64,000 bases of DNA, from contig SNVD02000262.1 in NCBI GenBank assembly GCA_013180625.2, positions 62,001 through 126,000 on the forward strand, in the 5' to 3' direction. A program made the position numbers and the translations under genes. The notes beneath the pieces are model-generated. The model was not told the origin of the DNA, did no database searches, and worked only from the letters and a program-made list of their open reading frames with translations. The stretch is from Boswellia sacra. Its lineage: Eukaryota > Streptophyta > Magnoliopsida > Sapindales > Burseraceae. Below are positions 1 through 12,343 of the stretch, piece after piece (within the stretch, counting starts at the first letter, position 1; every line of letters starts with the position of its first letter).

Positions 1-1542
1 TGGTGGGCCTTTTCTAGCCCATTTTCTAGCCATCCATTTGTTGGCAAACGAGTTTGATGGCGTAGGCTTCTCCTTGATGGGTGTCACTTCAACGGTTCTT
101 CCTCTTCTTGCTCACTAAGATTCATAAGTTCAGGTTCTAAGCTTCGCTTGACCCTTTTGACTACAATGTTGGCCCATGCATCTTTCATGGTGTGAATTTT
201 GGCTGCCAAAGGAACAGGCTCATTTTCTACCCTCTCAATGATCTCCTTAGGCTCATCTTCTTTAGGCTTCTTTGTCGAGGTCGTATTTCTAGCGATTTAT
301 TCTAGCTTGGACTTCTCCTTTCTTTTGGCTCTCTCGGCCTTATTTGATCTACACTCCTCGAAGGAATTCATGACTTGCTCCTCAGTCAAGGCCGATCCAA
401 TCATGTTGGTCGATAGAGAAGGCACCCTGTTGTGGTTAGGCAATTGGTTACTCTTTGTGTTGGGCTCGTATGTCTATGGGTTAGGAATCTGGCCTTTGTC
501 AATCAAATCTCAGATCTTATCGTGAAGGTGAGTGCAATCGTCAGTCTTATGGCCAGTCACTTGATGAAATTTGAAATTCTCATGGTACCTCCAATTCCTT
601 GATAGTGGGTTTGGAAGCTCTCTCAGTGGCAATGGTTGCAAGATCCCTTAAGCCCTCAATCTTGTAAAGACTTTGGAAATTGGCCTTCCCAAATTACTGA
701 ATCTTCTTTGTGGAGCAACTGCTTTCACCTCTACATGCTTCATGGTAGGACCACTAGGTTGGTGGTATTGCCCTTGATTTCTTCGAGGGTAGCCATGAGT
801 GCTTCTATTCTGTCTAAACTTCAATTCTTCTATTTGGATGCCTGAATCATACAAATCTTCAAATGTTTTGATAGGAAAACCCGCTAGTCTGTCACTGATG
901 AAAGCGTGGGCTCCATTGTTCACCATCTGAACCTGGTCATTTTGCGTTGGCCTGGTGTTCATTTTGGCTACTTTAGCCTTCCAACGAACTAGGTATTGTG
1001 GCGGTACTATTCTATGAATTGTTAAGAAAGTTCCTTCCAATCTTCTCGAACTCTCTTTGGTAGAGCATGGTACCATGCTACCGCATCATCTTCTAAGGAT
1101 AGCATGAAGTATGTTAGTATATACTCTTTTCTCAAAGGAGTAGTGGCCACTATGGCTGCATACTGCCTTAAGTGTGTTTTGGGATTCCCCTTTCCATTGA
1201 ACTTAGGTAGGTCTGGTAGATAAAACTTTGAAGGCAACTCTTGGTCTTCCATAAGTAAGATGTGGTCCAGGTCTTTGACCCCTTTCAGCCCTTTCTTCTT
1301 TAAAAGGTATTGGACCTTTTTCATGTCTTTGGCCTATTGTTTGACCGATTCAGGTTCTTCCCTCTATTTCTGCCTTGGTTGTTTTCACCATCACCATCAC
1401 CATTACCCTCAGGTGGTGACTAATTCATGCGGTTAGGACCATTTTGGAGTGCTTCAATGAGTTGGACCACTTGCTGTTGGAACGCGGTGATGTCAGCCCT
1501 CATTTGAGCCATTTCAGCATTGTTGGTATTTGGTGTAGCCAT
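1..1542 (-). pseudogene. Gag remnant of Tat/Ogre-type LTR element E1
   Basis: Decayed retrotransposon Gag, the structural protein of the virus-like particle, read on the minus strand. The start MATPNTNN at 1,542 is followed by a glutamine-rich helical stretch and an in-frame stop near 1,420, where the related element N1 has a sense codon. The core Gag domain lies at about 1,324-1,022 (LPKFNGKGNPKTHLRQY, then AVAWYHALP). It continues in another frame at 1,076-648 (IKTFEDLYDSGIQIEEL). Near 560-430 is a C-terminal stretch with GHKTDDCTHLHDKI, typical of Tat-lineage Gag. Several stops and frame changes break it. The element runs off the left edge, so no pol is visible. Family assignment rests on the Gag motifs and on close similarity to the N1 gag at 34,880-35,753 and 47,133-47,355. 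Confidence 0.8.
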
Positions 1543-2351
1543 CTCATCAATTAATTCTTCTTGTCTTGTCAAATGACCACCTGGTCTAAACCAAGCTATG
1601 ATGACTACAAAACAAAGGTGTTTATGCCATGCATGCATGCATGTATGCATGATATGATGCATGCTCATGCAAGGGCATAGATACGCTTTCAGCCTTCCAA
1701 CCTTATTCCTCCCACACACGTGAGGTTGAGTCTCTTTTCCTAGGATTTTAGGCTTTACTCCCAAGACATCATCATAGGATATGAAAACGCAAGATTCTCT
1801 CTCCTAATTCTAACATTCATGGTGATATTGGATTTTTCATGATTATCATAACATGGTTTTCAAAATGTCACGATAACCCTAACTCATAGCACATGTTCCC
1901 ATTTTTTGTTCTTATAGGTGACTTGACATGTGGCATTTGTTCATGGTTTCATAGGGTTTGAGTTGATGTTATTCTAATCATAAAAAATTTTCACATCCAT
2001 AGACATGCATTTTAACATGGGTTTTGGATATTCATCCTATTGGAAATTTTTAAAGTCATCTACATAGGCTTTAGTCTCAAGAGTCCAATGGTGTGGGCTC
2101 TTTCAAGCAAGAGATGCCCCCTTAGGCTGGTCTCTTTTTATACCAATTTAATAGTACGTGCTCAAAGGTGGTGACATCAACATGAGTCATCTAGGGGTCG
2201 AATGGAGCCAAAGACTTCTCATGCCAATACCATGCGGCTAGTTTTAGGCAATTCGTGCTCATTGTGTTCAAAAAGTGTTGTGATGTAAGGACTCGTTATA
2301 TCAACATAAGGTATTAAAATTTGGTATTCCCATCAGAATCAACTTCTCTTA
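1543..2351 (-). other. 5' leader of element E1 with ATGCATGC palindromes
   Basis: Untranslated region between the E1 primer-binding site and gag. It has no supported open frame. At about 1,628-1,672 lies a cluster of overlapping GCATGC/ATGCAT palindromes. The N1 leader has a matching cluster at about 47,441-47,482, so the feature is shared by the family. Confidence 0.65.
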
Positions 2352-2369
2352 TCCTCAATGGAGTCGCCA
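2352..2369 (-). promoter_or_regulatory. Primer-binding site of E1
   Basis: Read on the minus strand this is TGGCGACTCCATTGAGGA, one base inside the 5' LTR. The TGGCGACTCC start is what I associate with Tat/Ogre elements primed by tRNA-Arg. That tRNA assignment is from memory and unchecked. N1 has the equivalent site at 48,161-48,176. Confidence 0.6.
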
Positions 2370-2370
2370 C

Positions 2371-4010
2371 TATAGACAGGGCTTTCATCCTGCCAAAGCG
2401 TTTATGACTACGACACTGTGTCAAAGACTCTTTCGAGACTTAAGGGAATACAAACGAGCTATGGGCATGTCTGAAGAAAGGAGTTGTCACCCAATTATTC
2501 AATTGGGAATGAATGGAGACAATCTGATCTCTCACTTCGGGACCTAAACTACTCTCATCTCTTTAGAGATGGGTTTAGGAATTTAGGTACGACTCTTTCG
2601 ACCAGCCCAGATGTAAATCCGTCCTTCACTTAGGAAATACCAAGTAAGAATATCTCGTGTTATTACTTAATCCACTTAAATGGTTCATTTTATGTACACA
2701 TTCTCATTTTTATCTTCGTTAAACATATGAGGTGATTGTTCAATCAATGACAGTTGTATATTCATACAAAGAAAGAGGGAGGAGAATAGATTACATTTTC
2801 TTTCAAACATGGGGGAATGGGAAGAGGATTACATCATAAAATAATAAAATATTCCATACATTCGTATATTACATTCATTCTAAGTCATGGTCCCTCACCA
2901 TCAATGTGAGTCCACCATCACTTCATGGCATCGCACAATTACACTTCCCAATATATAAACAATCATACATGCATAAATCTTACAAAGCCATAATCTAATA
3001 TCATGGTTTTCTAGCATAGATTTGATAAATTCTATCATGGTATTCTACCTATTGCATTCTAGCATTATTCATATCAATTCATATATCATCATGGCATTTT
3101 TAGCCTAAAAGATAGCATCTGTGGCATATTCTAACCTAATTCATGTCATTTATGGCATATTCTAGCCTAATTCAAACAATCACCAATTATAGCATTCAAG
3201 GGTAAAATGATAATTCAACTATTCTATGCTATTTCCTAATTCATCAAAGAAAGTAAGTCTTCCGAGCATGGTTCTAATCATGTACTCTTAAGGATGATTC
3301 TAAGCATTCGCGAAGAAATTAATTCCTAAGCATGTTTCGAAAAAAGGAAAGCAAATATGACTTACCTTGATAAGCTTTTCCATCTTGCAAAATAAATTGG
3401 GCTAGCACAATTCATAATAACCCTAATCATGCTTCCAAGCATAAAAATAAAATCTAAACATGCTTTTTCTAAGCAAGAAAATAAAAGAAAATGGGAGGGA
3501 AGAGAGAATTCTGCTCTCAAGATGGACCATTTCCGGGTTTGACGCAATAGAACGCCTAAAAAAATACTGGGAAAGACTTCTCAGACTCTTGACCAACAGC
3601 CGATCGGCTTTCAGATGGTTGCACGACTGTCTTATATAGTCGGGCGACTGTCTGATGGCCAGGCAGCTAATTTCCTTTTGACCCTTTCCTTTACTATCAT
3701 CCTTCGATGTAGTCCTTTTGAACCTTTGCTCCTTCGATCACACATAAGTTTTGGAATTTAACTCTGATCTACGATTCCATAAATTTTTGTGGAAACTAGA
3801 CATTCATAGCTTCGCAACGGTATATGACTCGTCACCAGATTCTTCCCAAATTAATTTATGTGATTTTTCAAAGTCATGTGTTAGTTTTCCAAACGCTTCA
3901 CCAACTTCTTTTCACCCTTCTCTTCCTAACTCTCAATGGCATTTTGGTCATTTTCTTGCTCGACATTGATCTTCAGTTCATTCTCGAGCCTTAAAAATCT
4001 AGTGCTTATA
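2371..4010 (-). repeat. 5' LTR of element E1
   Basis: Long terminal repeat related to both LTRs of N1 (28,489-30,416 and 48,178-50,030) and, in inverse orientation, to 4,420-6,289. The left edge aligns with the N1 terminus TGTGAACG, here decayed to TATAGACA. The right edge aligns with the N1 terminus GTGTCTACA, here GTGCTTATA. Its position next to a PBS and upstream of a minus-strand gag makes it the 5' LTR. No functional promoter is claimed, because the termini are mutated. Confidence 0.8.
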
Positions 4011-4419
4011 AGTGGGCACCTCAGCCTTTGAATAGACATACTTACCTTAGCCAGGCACGTTCGCCCTTGGATGGGCACTTCAGCCCTTGAATGGGCACAC
4101 TCGCCTTAAGTAGGCACATTCACCTTTAGATAGTCATTTCAGCTCTTGAATGGGCACACTCACCTTAGGTAGGCACATTCGCCCTTGGATGGGCACCTCA
4201 GACTTTGAATGGGCACACTTGCTTTAGATAAGCACGTCCGCCCTTAGAGGAACACATTGACACTCGAATGAGTGCACCTTTTTATGGTAATAGAAAAAGA
4301 AAGAGAGATGACGAGGAAGTTTGATAGAAGGAAGACGAAGTTGAGGATGTGCAAAGACGAAGTTAGAATACTTTGTCGACTTTTGTGTCTCACAGACCTC
4401 TTGAAAGTAAGGGGTAAGC
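4011..4419 (+). other. 3' internal tail of element E1' with 59-bp tandem repeats
   Basis: Non-coding tail just upstream of a plus-strand 3' LTR. It begins with four tandem 59-bp units at 4,014-4,249. Each unit is built from three sub-units of about 20 bp (patterns GGGCACCTCAGCC, GGGCACACTCGCC and GGCACATTCGCCC). The rest (4,250-4,419) matches, on the opposite strand, the N1 tail at 30,417-30,600. Tandem repeats just upstream of the 3' LTR are a known habit of Tat-lineage elements. The remainder of E1' would lie left of the window if E1 inserted into it. Confidence 0.7.
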
Positions 4420-6289
4420 TATAAACATTGAATTTTTTAGGCTTGATGAAGGAATGAAGGTGAATACTGAGCAATAAAAATTATCAAAATACCCTTGGAG
4501 GCCAAGAAATGAAAGGTGAGAGGGAGTTGGCTAAAGGTCTCAAAAATTGACACATGACTTTGAAAAATCATCACAAAAACTAATCCAAGAGAAATTTGAC
4601 GATGAGTCATATACCGTTACGAAGCTGCAGATGTCTAGTTTTTGTAAAAATTTGCTGATCATTAATCTGAGTTGGACTTGAAAAGTTATACATGATTGAA
4701 GGATGAAGGTCTGAAGGGGCTGCATTGAAAGAAGACAAAAAAGGACAGGTTTGAATGGAAATTGATCAGTCAGCCATTATACAACTACCCAGCTATCCAA
4801 GACATCCGCCCGGTTATTGGCCAATGGACGGCCATCCATCAGATGGCCACCCTACTACCTGGAGATGGCCGTCGAACCCTTGGATGCTTATTTTTTAAAA
4901 CTTGTTTACAAACTTTCCTTTTCATCTTCACCCCTCTCTTATATAAACCCCCCTCATTTCACTTTGCAAGGCATACTGATTGCCAAATACAATCATCTCT
5001 TTCTCCCTCTTAAAGATATGCTCAAGAATTTGAGAAGTCTTTTCCAATATAAGTTTTTAGGTGTTCTATTGCTCTAAACCCGGAAATGGTACGTCTTGAG
5101 AGGAGAATTCTCTCCTCCCTCCTATCCTCTTTTATTTTTCTTGCTTAGAAAAAACATGTTTAGGACTTTATTTTTATACTTAGAAGCATGACTAGGGTTA
5201 TTATGAATTTTTCTAACCCAATTTGTTTTGCAAGATGGATAAGCGTGTTGAGATAAGTCCGCAAACTTTCTTTTTTTATAATCATGTTTAGGAGTTCAAT
5301 TTCTTTGCAAATGCTTAGAAACATGCTTAGGAGCACATGACCAGAATCATGCTAGAGAGAACTTATATTTGCTTTAATTTATGCTAGGAAATAATATATA
5401 ATGGGTAGAATTATCATTTTACCCTTGAATGTCTTGTTTGAAATAGAATAGCTATGATTGATTTCAATTGTTTGAATTAGGCTAGGAATGCTATGATTGG
5501 GCTAGAATATGCCATGATAACCATGATAAGGCTAGAAATGCCATGATTCTTAGGAAATTGATATGAATTATGTTAGAATAGTAATAGGTAGAATACCATG
5601 ATAGAATTTATCAAATCTAGGCTAGAATATCATGACACTACATTATGGCTTTGTTTAATTTATAATTTGTTTACTTATGAATGTACAAATTTGTGTATAT
5701 TATGAAGTGTAATTGCGTGATACCATGAAGTGATAGTGGACTCATATTGACGTTGAGGGACCATTACTTAGAATGAATATTCAAATATATGAATGTATGA
5801 AATATTTTATTATTGTTGAAAAACAAATGATGTAATCCTCTTCCCATTCCCCCATGTATGATGAAAATGTAATCTATTCTCCTCCCTCTTTCTTTGTATA
5901 AATATACAACTATTTTGATTGAAGAAACACTTAACAAGCTTAATAAAGATAAAAATGAGAATGTGTACATAAAATGAACCATCTAAGCAGACTAAGTAAC
6001 AACACGAGATATTCTTATCTGGTGTTTCCCAAGTGGAGGCCGGATTCACATCCAGGTGAGTCAAAAGAATCTTACCTAACTTCTTGAACCCATCTCTGAA
6101 AGGATGAGGGTAGTTTAGGTCCTGAAGTGAGGGATCGAATTGCCCTATTCATTCTCAATTGAATAATTGGATGGCACTCCTTTCTCTATACGTGCCCATG
6201 GCTCGTTTGTGTTCCCTTAAGTCTAAAATAAGGCTTTGACATAGTATCGTGGTCGCAAACGCTTTGGCGGGATGAAAGCCCCGTTCACA
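4420..6289 (+). repeat. 3' LTR of Tat-type element E1'
   Basis: Long terminal repeat in plus orientation. It begins TATAAACATT (N1 has TGTAGACATT) and ends CGTTCACA, exactly as N1 does. A TATA box (TTATATAAACCC) lies near 4,938-4,949. It is the inverted counterpart of the LTR at 2,371-4,010, so the two make a large imperfect inverted repeat. The short open frames inside it on both strands are chance frames. Confidence 0.8.
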
Positions 6290-6709
6290 CTTTTGTAATT
6301 GTGCTTTTTTAAATTTGTTGTAATAATACCATTTAGTAGGGAAGATTTATAATCTCAATCATAAAATTCACACACTTTTTCTTACATTGCTCATTTTTAT
6401 GAATATTCCAAATCAATTACAGAATTTAGGAAACTCAATCGATGTATTCAAACTGTTAAATACATGCATGATCTTACAACTTAGACAAACAGCCGTAATT
6501 ACTTAGTTTGTTATATCCTATAAAGTGATAAAAAATAATAGCTAATTTAATTTACGAGATTCTCATCAAAATCGTCAGTTAATTTTACAGAATGATCTTG
6601 ATTATTTATAATCTTTATTAATCATTAAATTTAAATAGGATTATTAATTAGTGGGCTATGTTTATCAATTAAGATTTGCAAAATATTATGTTTTTTTTCA
6701 AAAAGTTTA
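6290..6709. other. Unassigned AT-rich spacer
   Basis: Sequence between the E1' 3' LTR and the T1 element. I see no gene, repeat unit or regulatory site in it. Confidence 0.5.
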
Positions 6710-7487
6710 TGTTACATGTGTTTGTCTTGTTAGAATATTAGACAACATAGGATCTGTTTCTAGATTAAAATTAAAACAAACTGAAATTTGTATCAAACTA
6801 TGAAGTTGAGTTTGATTATAATTTGTTTTAATTAAAATAATTTAGGTGACTCATAGTTAGATAAGGAAACTGAAATAGGAAGAGTTTTAGTTGCACTTCT
6901 AGTCTAAGAATCATGGCTATACTAGGAACAAGACTCTTGGCCCTATATAAAGCCTTGTATAATGAGTGGACATATATAGCAAACAATACGCAAGAGGCTA
7001 TATGGGAAAAAGGACTGGTTAAACATTTTAGGAGCCTTGGGAGTTGGCAAGGACGTCAACGTTTGGGGTGATCCGGGAATCTATGATTTGGCCTATTAAT
7101 CTTGAGCAGGATCGTGTCTTGAAAGCTAGCTATGGTTTAGGATTGTAAACCATGAGTATAGATCGTGTACTCATGGGAGTTCTTCTCTGTTAGTCTTTCC
7201 TTGAGGCATACATTAAAGATTGGTGTTATCTTATCGGTATGCATAAGGAGGATGTAAGGTTAAAACCTTATTGTTGCAGTTTTGATATTCTTGTATTTCT
7301 CCATTATTGTTAATTTGAATAAAAGCTGCTGTAAGATCTTCAAAGTGGGCTCGATTGGCTAAACCATTATAAATCTGGTGTTCCTATCTTCTTTATTTTC
7401 TTGTTTGATTTCTTACTTGTGGTTTCATTGTAATTTAGTCAATATCTCAGATTGAACGCTTCTGCAGAAGGCATGAAATTCACAACA
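6710..7487 (+). repeat. 5' LTR of T1
   Basis: LTR of 778 bp running from TGTTACATGTG to TCACAACA. A clear TATA box (CCCTATATAAAGCC) lies at about 6,941-6,954, and AATAAAAGC at about 7,318 could serve as a polyadenylation signal. The matching copy is 8,071-8,852. Confidence 0.9.
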
Positions 7488-8070
7488 AATTGTTATCAAA
7501 GCTTTTCGGTTCTAGAATATGAGATGGCTACAGCAAAATTTAAGAAGGAATGGTTTAATATCAAGGGTGGTGTAGTAGGAAAGAGCGATTTGAGATTAAG
7601 GTGGAGTACTACTCAGATCGTGATCCAAAGACCAATGGAATAGATGGAGAACACAAATAGATTTATGAGGAAAAAGTGCTGGGAAAATCTGGTATGACAG
7701 CTTGCAGGTTTAAGCATGGCTTGGACTTGGATCAAATCAAATACATGCGGTGCCTTGAGGGGTTGATGGAGAGCAGCAGCTGAATCAAAGAAAGAAAGTT
7801 TGAAATCAGATTTGAAGAGGTTGCACACCCAAGTAAGATTAATTGCGCTCCTGCGCAAGTCTACCAAGAAGGAGGCGCTGCCATGCAAATGTGTGGCATT
7901 TCTGTGCAAGTCTTACACTCCTATGCCAGATGGGTTGCGCTGTTGCACAACATTCGTAGTTTGTACAACACTTCACATAGAGAGTTGGTGCTCTTGCATG
8001 ACATGGTGAACTGGAATCCTTCTGCAATGTGGAATCAATAATGGTCGAAGACAAAAACAAGGTGGAGAAT
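7488..8070 (+). pseudogene. T1 internal region: PBS, possible gag start, polypurine tract
   Basis: The PBS TGTTATCAAAGC (7,491-7,502) resembles the tRNA-Met-type site TGGTATCAGAGC common in plant copia elements. An open stretch at 7,452-7,643 reads MATAKFKKEWFN after the PBS. It sits where copia Gag normally begins, but it ends within about 40 codons and no other domain follows. The polypurine tract AAGGTGGAGAAT (8,059-8,070) directly precedes the second LTR. The rest is non-coding. Confidence 0.65.
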
Positions 8071-8852
8071 TGTTATGTGTGTTTTTGTCTTGTTAGAATA
8101 TCAGGAAATATAGGATTTTTTTTTTAGATTAGAATTGAAACAAATCGGAATTTGAATCAAACTATGAAGTTGAGTTTGATTATAATTTGTTTTAATTAGG
8201 ATAATCTAGGTGGCTCATAGTTGGATAACGAAACTGAAATAGGAAGAGTTTTAGTTGTGCTTCTAGTCTAGGAATCATGGCTGGACTAGAAACAAGACTC
8301 TTGGCCCTATATAAAGCCTTGTATGATGAGTGGAGATATATAGCACACAATAGACAGTAGGTTGTGTGGGAGAGAATACTGGTTAAACGTTTTAGGAGTG
8401 TTAGGTGTCAAAAAAGATGTCAACATAGGGGGTGATCCAGGAAGCAATGATTAGGGCCATTAATAGTTAGCAGGATCGTGATCTTGGAAGCTAGCTATGA
8501 TTTGGGATTCTGAATCATGAGTATAAGTCATTTACCCATGAGAGTTCTTCTCTGTTAGTCTTTCCTTAAGGCATACATCGAAGATTGGTGTTATCTTGTC
8601 GGTATGCATAGGCTATAAGGTTAAAACCTTGTTGTTGCAGTTGAGATTCTCGTATTTCTCCATTATTATTGATTGGAATAAAAGCTGCTGCGAGATCTCT
8701 AAAGTGGACATAGGCTTGATTGACCGAGCTACTATAAATCTGATGTTCCTATCTTTTTTATTTTCTTATTTGATTTCTTGCTTGTGGTTTTATCGTAATT
8801 TGGTTAATATCTCGGATCGCACGCTTCTACGAAAGGCACAAAATTCACAACA
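8071..8852 (+). repeat. 3' LTR of T1
   Basis: LTR of 782 bp, a direct repeat of 6,710-7,487. It has the same TATA box (CTATATAAAG near 8,308) and ends CACAACA just before the GTTTA target duplication. Confidence 0.9.
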
Positions 8853-9684
8853 GTTTATTCCATTAATCTTATAACTATTGAGATTTGGAATTTTAAATAA
8901 GATAGTTAATATAGTAATGAGCAAGATTTCTAGGCTAGCTTGATGAATGGACACTAAAGTATGGAAAAGAAAAAGAGAAGCACTAGGTACTCACTAATAT
9001 AATTTTTGACTGGCGAAAGCAAGAAGGAAGGATATATATGCTGTAAAAATCAAAGTGAAAGCTGATCACCAGGATGTTAGAAAATTCGATGCTTCAAATG
9101 TGATTTGGCATTATTTATTTATATTTACACGGATGATAAAAGATCCATTAATTATCATGAATATGAAAGAGCGTAAGACTACGAACAACACATATGATAG
9201 TTCGACCTCATGTCTAATAGACTTGACTTATATTCGTGTTTAAACCACTCTTTTAATTTACTTTATATCTTGTAACGGACGTATCTCGTGCAACCCTACG
9301 CTTTTAGCTTTCTTCAATAATTAGATATATTTTCAAACTCTATAAATAATTACCATTAATTAACATAACTACACAAGAATATAAGAATGCATCGAAAACA
9401 TTTATCTCTTATAAAATTCAAAACTTCTACTCCTTGTATATATCTCATTTCTTGTTCTTCTAGCTTTTCTACTTTGCAGAGATTTTAAGTTGCACAAGCA
9501 AATGAGATTCATTAATGACATAAAACTAGACTACAATTAAGTTTGAAACAGTATGATAAAAAAAGTGAATATGGATGCAAGCCCTATCTATAAATCCAAT
9601 AGTCTAATTAATATATATATATATAAATATAGAATTATCTCTCTCTCTCTCTCTCTCTCTGTCTCTTTCTATATATATGTATAT
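8853..9684. other. Unassigned AT-rich spacer with microsatellites
   Basis: No supported gene. It contains an (AT)n tract at 9,610-9,624 and a (TC)n tract at 9,638-9,660 just before A1. A 62-codon frame at 9,055-9,243 has no recognisable domain or homologue in the window and is treated as chance. Confidence 0.5.
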
Positions 9685-11090
9685 TGACACATCCGAAAAA
9701 GGATTATCTCCCAAGTATAGGAGTGTCGAAGTAATAAACCCAGTGAGACCGGGGTCGACCACGAGGAAGGGGATTTTAGCGCTATAAATTAAAAGGTAAG
9801 CAAATATGATATGAATAATCAAGATGATATTAACAAAAGGTGGTAAAACTATCCATGAAAATACGAGGTAAAACCTACAATAACAAATGAAAGAACAATT
9901 TCATAAGCAATAAATAAGAATAATTAAAGAACAAAAGTTAGAGGAATTAACACAATAATAATGAAAGCTAAGGTTATGGGATTCACCCTTGATATATCAA
10001 ATAAGGATAAGTAGCCCATTTTAGTTATACGAATTATGTTTGCTTCGTTAAAAATATTTATACCACATCTTGTAAATGGGTTCAAGCATCCAATGTGTCA
10101 ATCACCATATGTCTACAACAAATCAAGGTTCCTAACTAGACTTTTGTTGGTAAGGAAGAACCATACGACATCTAGAAAGGATCTAAGCATTTGATGCGCC
10201 AAGAATTGTCTACAATTGATCAAGACCTCCACTTTACGAGCGGTGTCAAGATTAATTAAGAAAATAAATATAAATCATATAAAATAAATAACAAAAGATT
10301 GCAATTATTAAGCACATATCAAATGGTTAGAAAATCCTTATTCTCATATCAAGGGTTTCACCATCTCACATTAGCAAGATAGAATTTAGCAAGACATTAA
10401 CCAAGAAAGAAAATAAATTGCAAGAAAAAGAAGACTTATTAATAACATAAAAATAAGAGAGAAAAACACAATCACAAGAGATCCCAGCCAAGTCGAAGAT
10501 GCTCTAATGGGTCACAAGGCACTTCTATTTATAGATACATTCAAGGGCAAACTTGTCAAATTACAAAGGAACAATTGTCAAATATTTTGTTGGCAATTGG
10601 GATCATTAGGTGCACCAATTTTGACCACCGATTTTGTCACTAAATTATTGAGAATTTTGATCACATGTATTCATGAAAGTTGTAGATATTTCTCTCAGCT
10701 TTCTAGAACATTTTGATTCATATGATTTGGATATGTATATCAAGAGATATGGTCAAAATACTAAGGCATAGTCAGGCTGGATCGAAACTGCAAATGGTTT
10801 CACTTTAAGCCTTTTTTTGGTCCACTAAGAGCCCGAATTTGATGATACTTGTGAATACAATCTTGTAGATAATTTAATCAGCTTTCCAAAACATCCAGAT
10901 TTGCATCATTTAGATAAATAAATAGAAACGTATGCCCATTTTACCGAACCTATAATAAAACCAAAATGAAGAGAAAGTTAATTTAAAAGATGCAAAGACT
11001 ACAAATATGCTTAAGTTGAGTTTAATGACACTATTAATGCAATATGATAAATTAAGCTCTTATTACATCTACATATTTATGAGTTCATCA
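9685..11090 (-). repeat. 3' LTR of A1
   Basis: About 1.4-kb LTR. On the plus strand it begins TGACACATCC and ends GTTCATCA. Read in element orientation it begins TGATGAAC and ends GGATGTGTCA. A TATA box (TCTATAAATAG on the minus strand) lies at 10,525-10,535. It is shorter than the LTRs of A3 and S1 because it lacks the extra GGTGGTA-rich segment near the R/U5 side. Confidence 0.9.
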
Positions 11091-12343
11091 CACCCACCAA
11101 CCAGCTTATTGCTAGTCCCTTGCAATTAAAGCGTTATTATTTAGAAGTGATTTATAGAATTTTATATCCAAGGTGGTCATTGTTGCACTCTCCTTGATCT
11201 TATCCAAATAAACAAACTCTTAGCCGATTTTTTTTTAAATGACTAATGTACCCTTCAGTCAAGATATTAACAAACCTTCCTTTTGTGCTCAGTCGACACA
11301 TAACTATGGGGCTTATTAGAAAGAAGCCATATCAGTTTTAATATTTGTTAAGGCTAACAACCTTAGGTAGGGGGCATTCATTCATCATTATTTTTATTTA
11401 CATATATTTTTTTCTTCTTTTTTTTTGAAAAAATGCATCTTTAACCCATGTAGCGAGTCTTAGGCTAATGACTCCCTGACCAGTTGGCCTTAGGGCATTA
11501 GGTGTTAAGACACCCCTACGAGCTTAACGACTCGAGTTGCCGATGCTTTGTTTTGCTTAGAAACTTGTAGATAGTGCAATGTTCAATCCCATAAGCTTTC
11601 TCCCAAACCAATTGGTCTTAGGGTATTAGGTGTTGAAGCACCCCTTAGGCTTGATTACTAGAATTAAGGAGCCTACGAGACCAAACTTATCCACGATCGC
11701 CTTTCTTTTTACTTCATTTTTTTCACTTTTTTTTCTTTTACCTTTTTTTTTTACTTTCCCCTTCCTTTTGTTGTTATCCTGAACAAAACAAAAAAAATCA
11801 AATATTGCAACATTTCATTTTGCAACCCACAATCATGCATCAAGGTATTTGTGTGTGCGAAGAAAGGTTCATGAATACTTGCTTAATGAGTACATAAGCA
11901 CACATTTTATTAAATGAAGTGAATGAGACTTCCTTGTTATAAAATTCAAAAATCACAACTAAATAATATCAAGTTAGTTAAAATAAGTCTTCAAAAATGC
12001 AAAAAACAAAATGACAAATTGGTTAGAGTGTATTTCAAGAGTTTAAACTGGCCCTCCTTACTCTGTCATTCCTTACCCAGAATGCATCTCAAAGGGAGTT
12101 GAACTCCTTACACTGCACTTTGAATCTAATTACTAACTCGTTTTTTTTTTTTGACAAAAACAAAATTTAAGACACACTTATGTCTACTATCCTTTCCCCC
12201 AACCAAATGAAACATTGTCATCAATGTTTAAATGTAGAGAGATAAAGTATAGGAGACATTACCTGAAGCTTCTGTTATTCAAGAGAGATGACCTGAAAGA
12301 CTCATAAAATAAAATGCCACAAATAAAATAAAAGACACAAAAA
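11091..12343 (-). other. 3' untranslated region of A1 with polypurine tract
   Basis: The purine-rich GGTTGGTGGGTG on the minus strand (11,091-11,102) touches the LTR and is the likely polypurine tract. Beyond it lie two diverged copies of a module of about 130 bp containing CAGTTGGCCTTAGGG-like text (about 11,450-11,660) and a pyrimidine-rich tract at 11,700-11,760. The same layout recurs in A3 (37,228-38,598) and A2 (59,191-60,506). I see no gene here. Confidence 0.7.

Larger units (their letters stand above)
6710..8852 (+). mobile_element. Short non-autonomous copia-type LTR element T1
   Basis: Two direct repeats of about 780 bp flank only 583 bp of internal DNA, bounded by TSD GTTTA (6,705-6,709 and 8,853-8,857). 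Each LTR starts TGTTA and ends CACAACA. A primer-binding site and a polypurine tract sit at the two inner edges. There is no protease, reverse transcriptase or integrase, so the element must have relied on a partner. It is larger than a classic TRIM because of its long LTRs. By eye the LTRs differ noticeably, so the insertion is not recent. Confidence 0.9.

Noticed and set aside
199..525. 108-codon plus-strand frame near the left end
   Set aside because: It lies antisense to the E1 gag C-terminal region, which has recognisable Gag motifs. The plus frame has no known domain.
7613..8060. Overlapping frames of 69-98 codons inside T1
   Set aside because: They lie in the non-coding internal part of T1 and overlap each other on both strands. 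No domain or conserved homologue.
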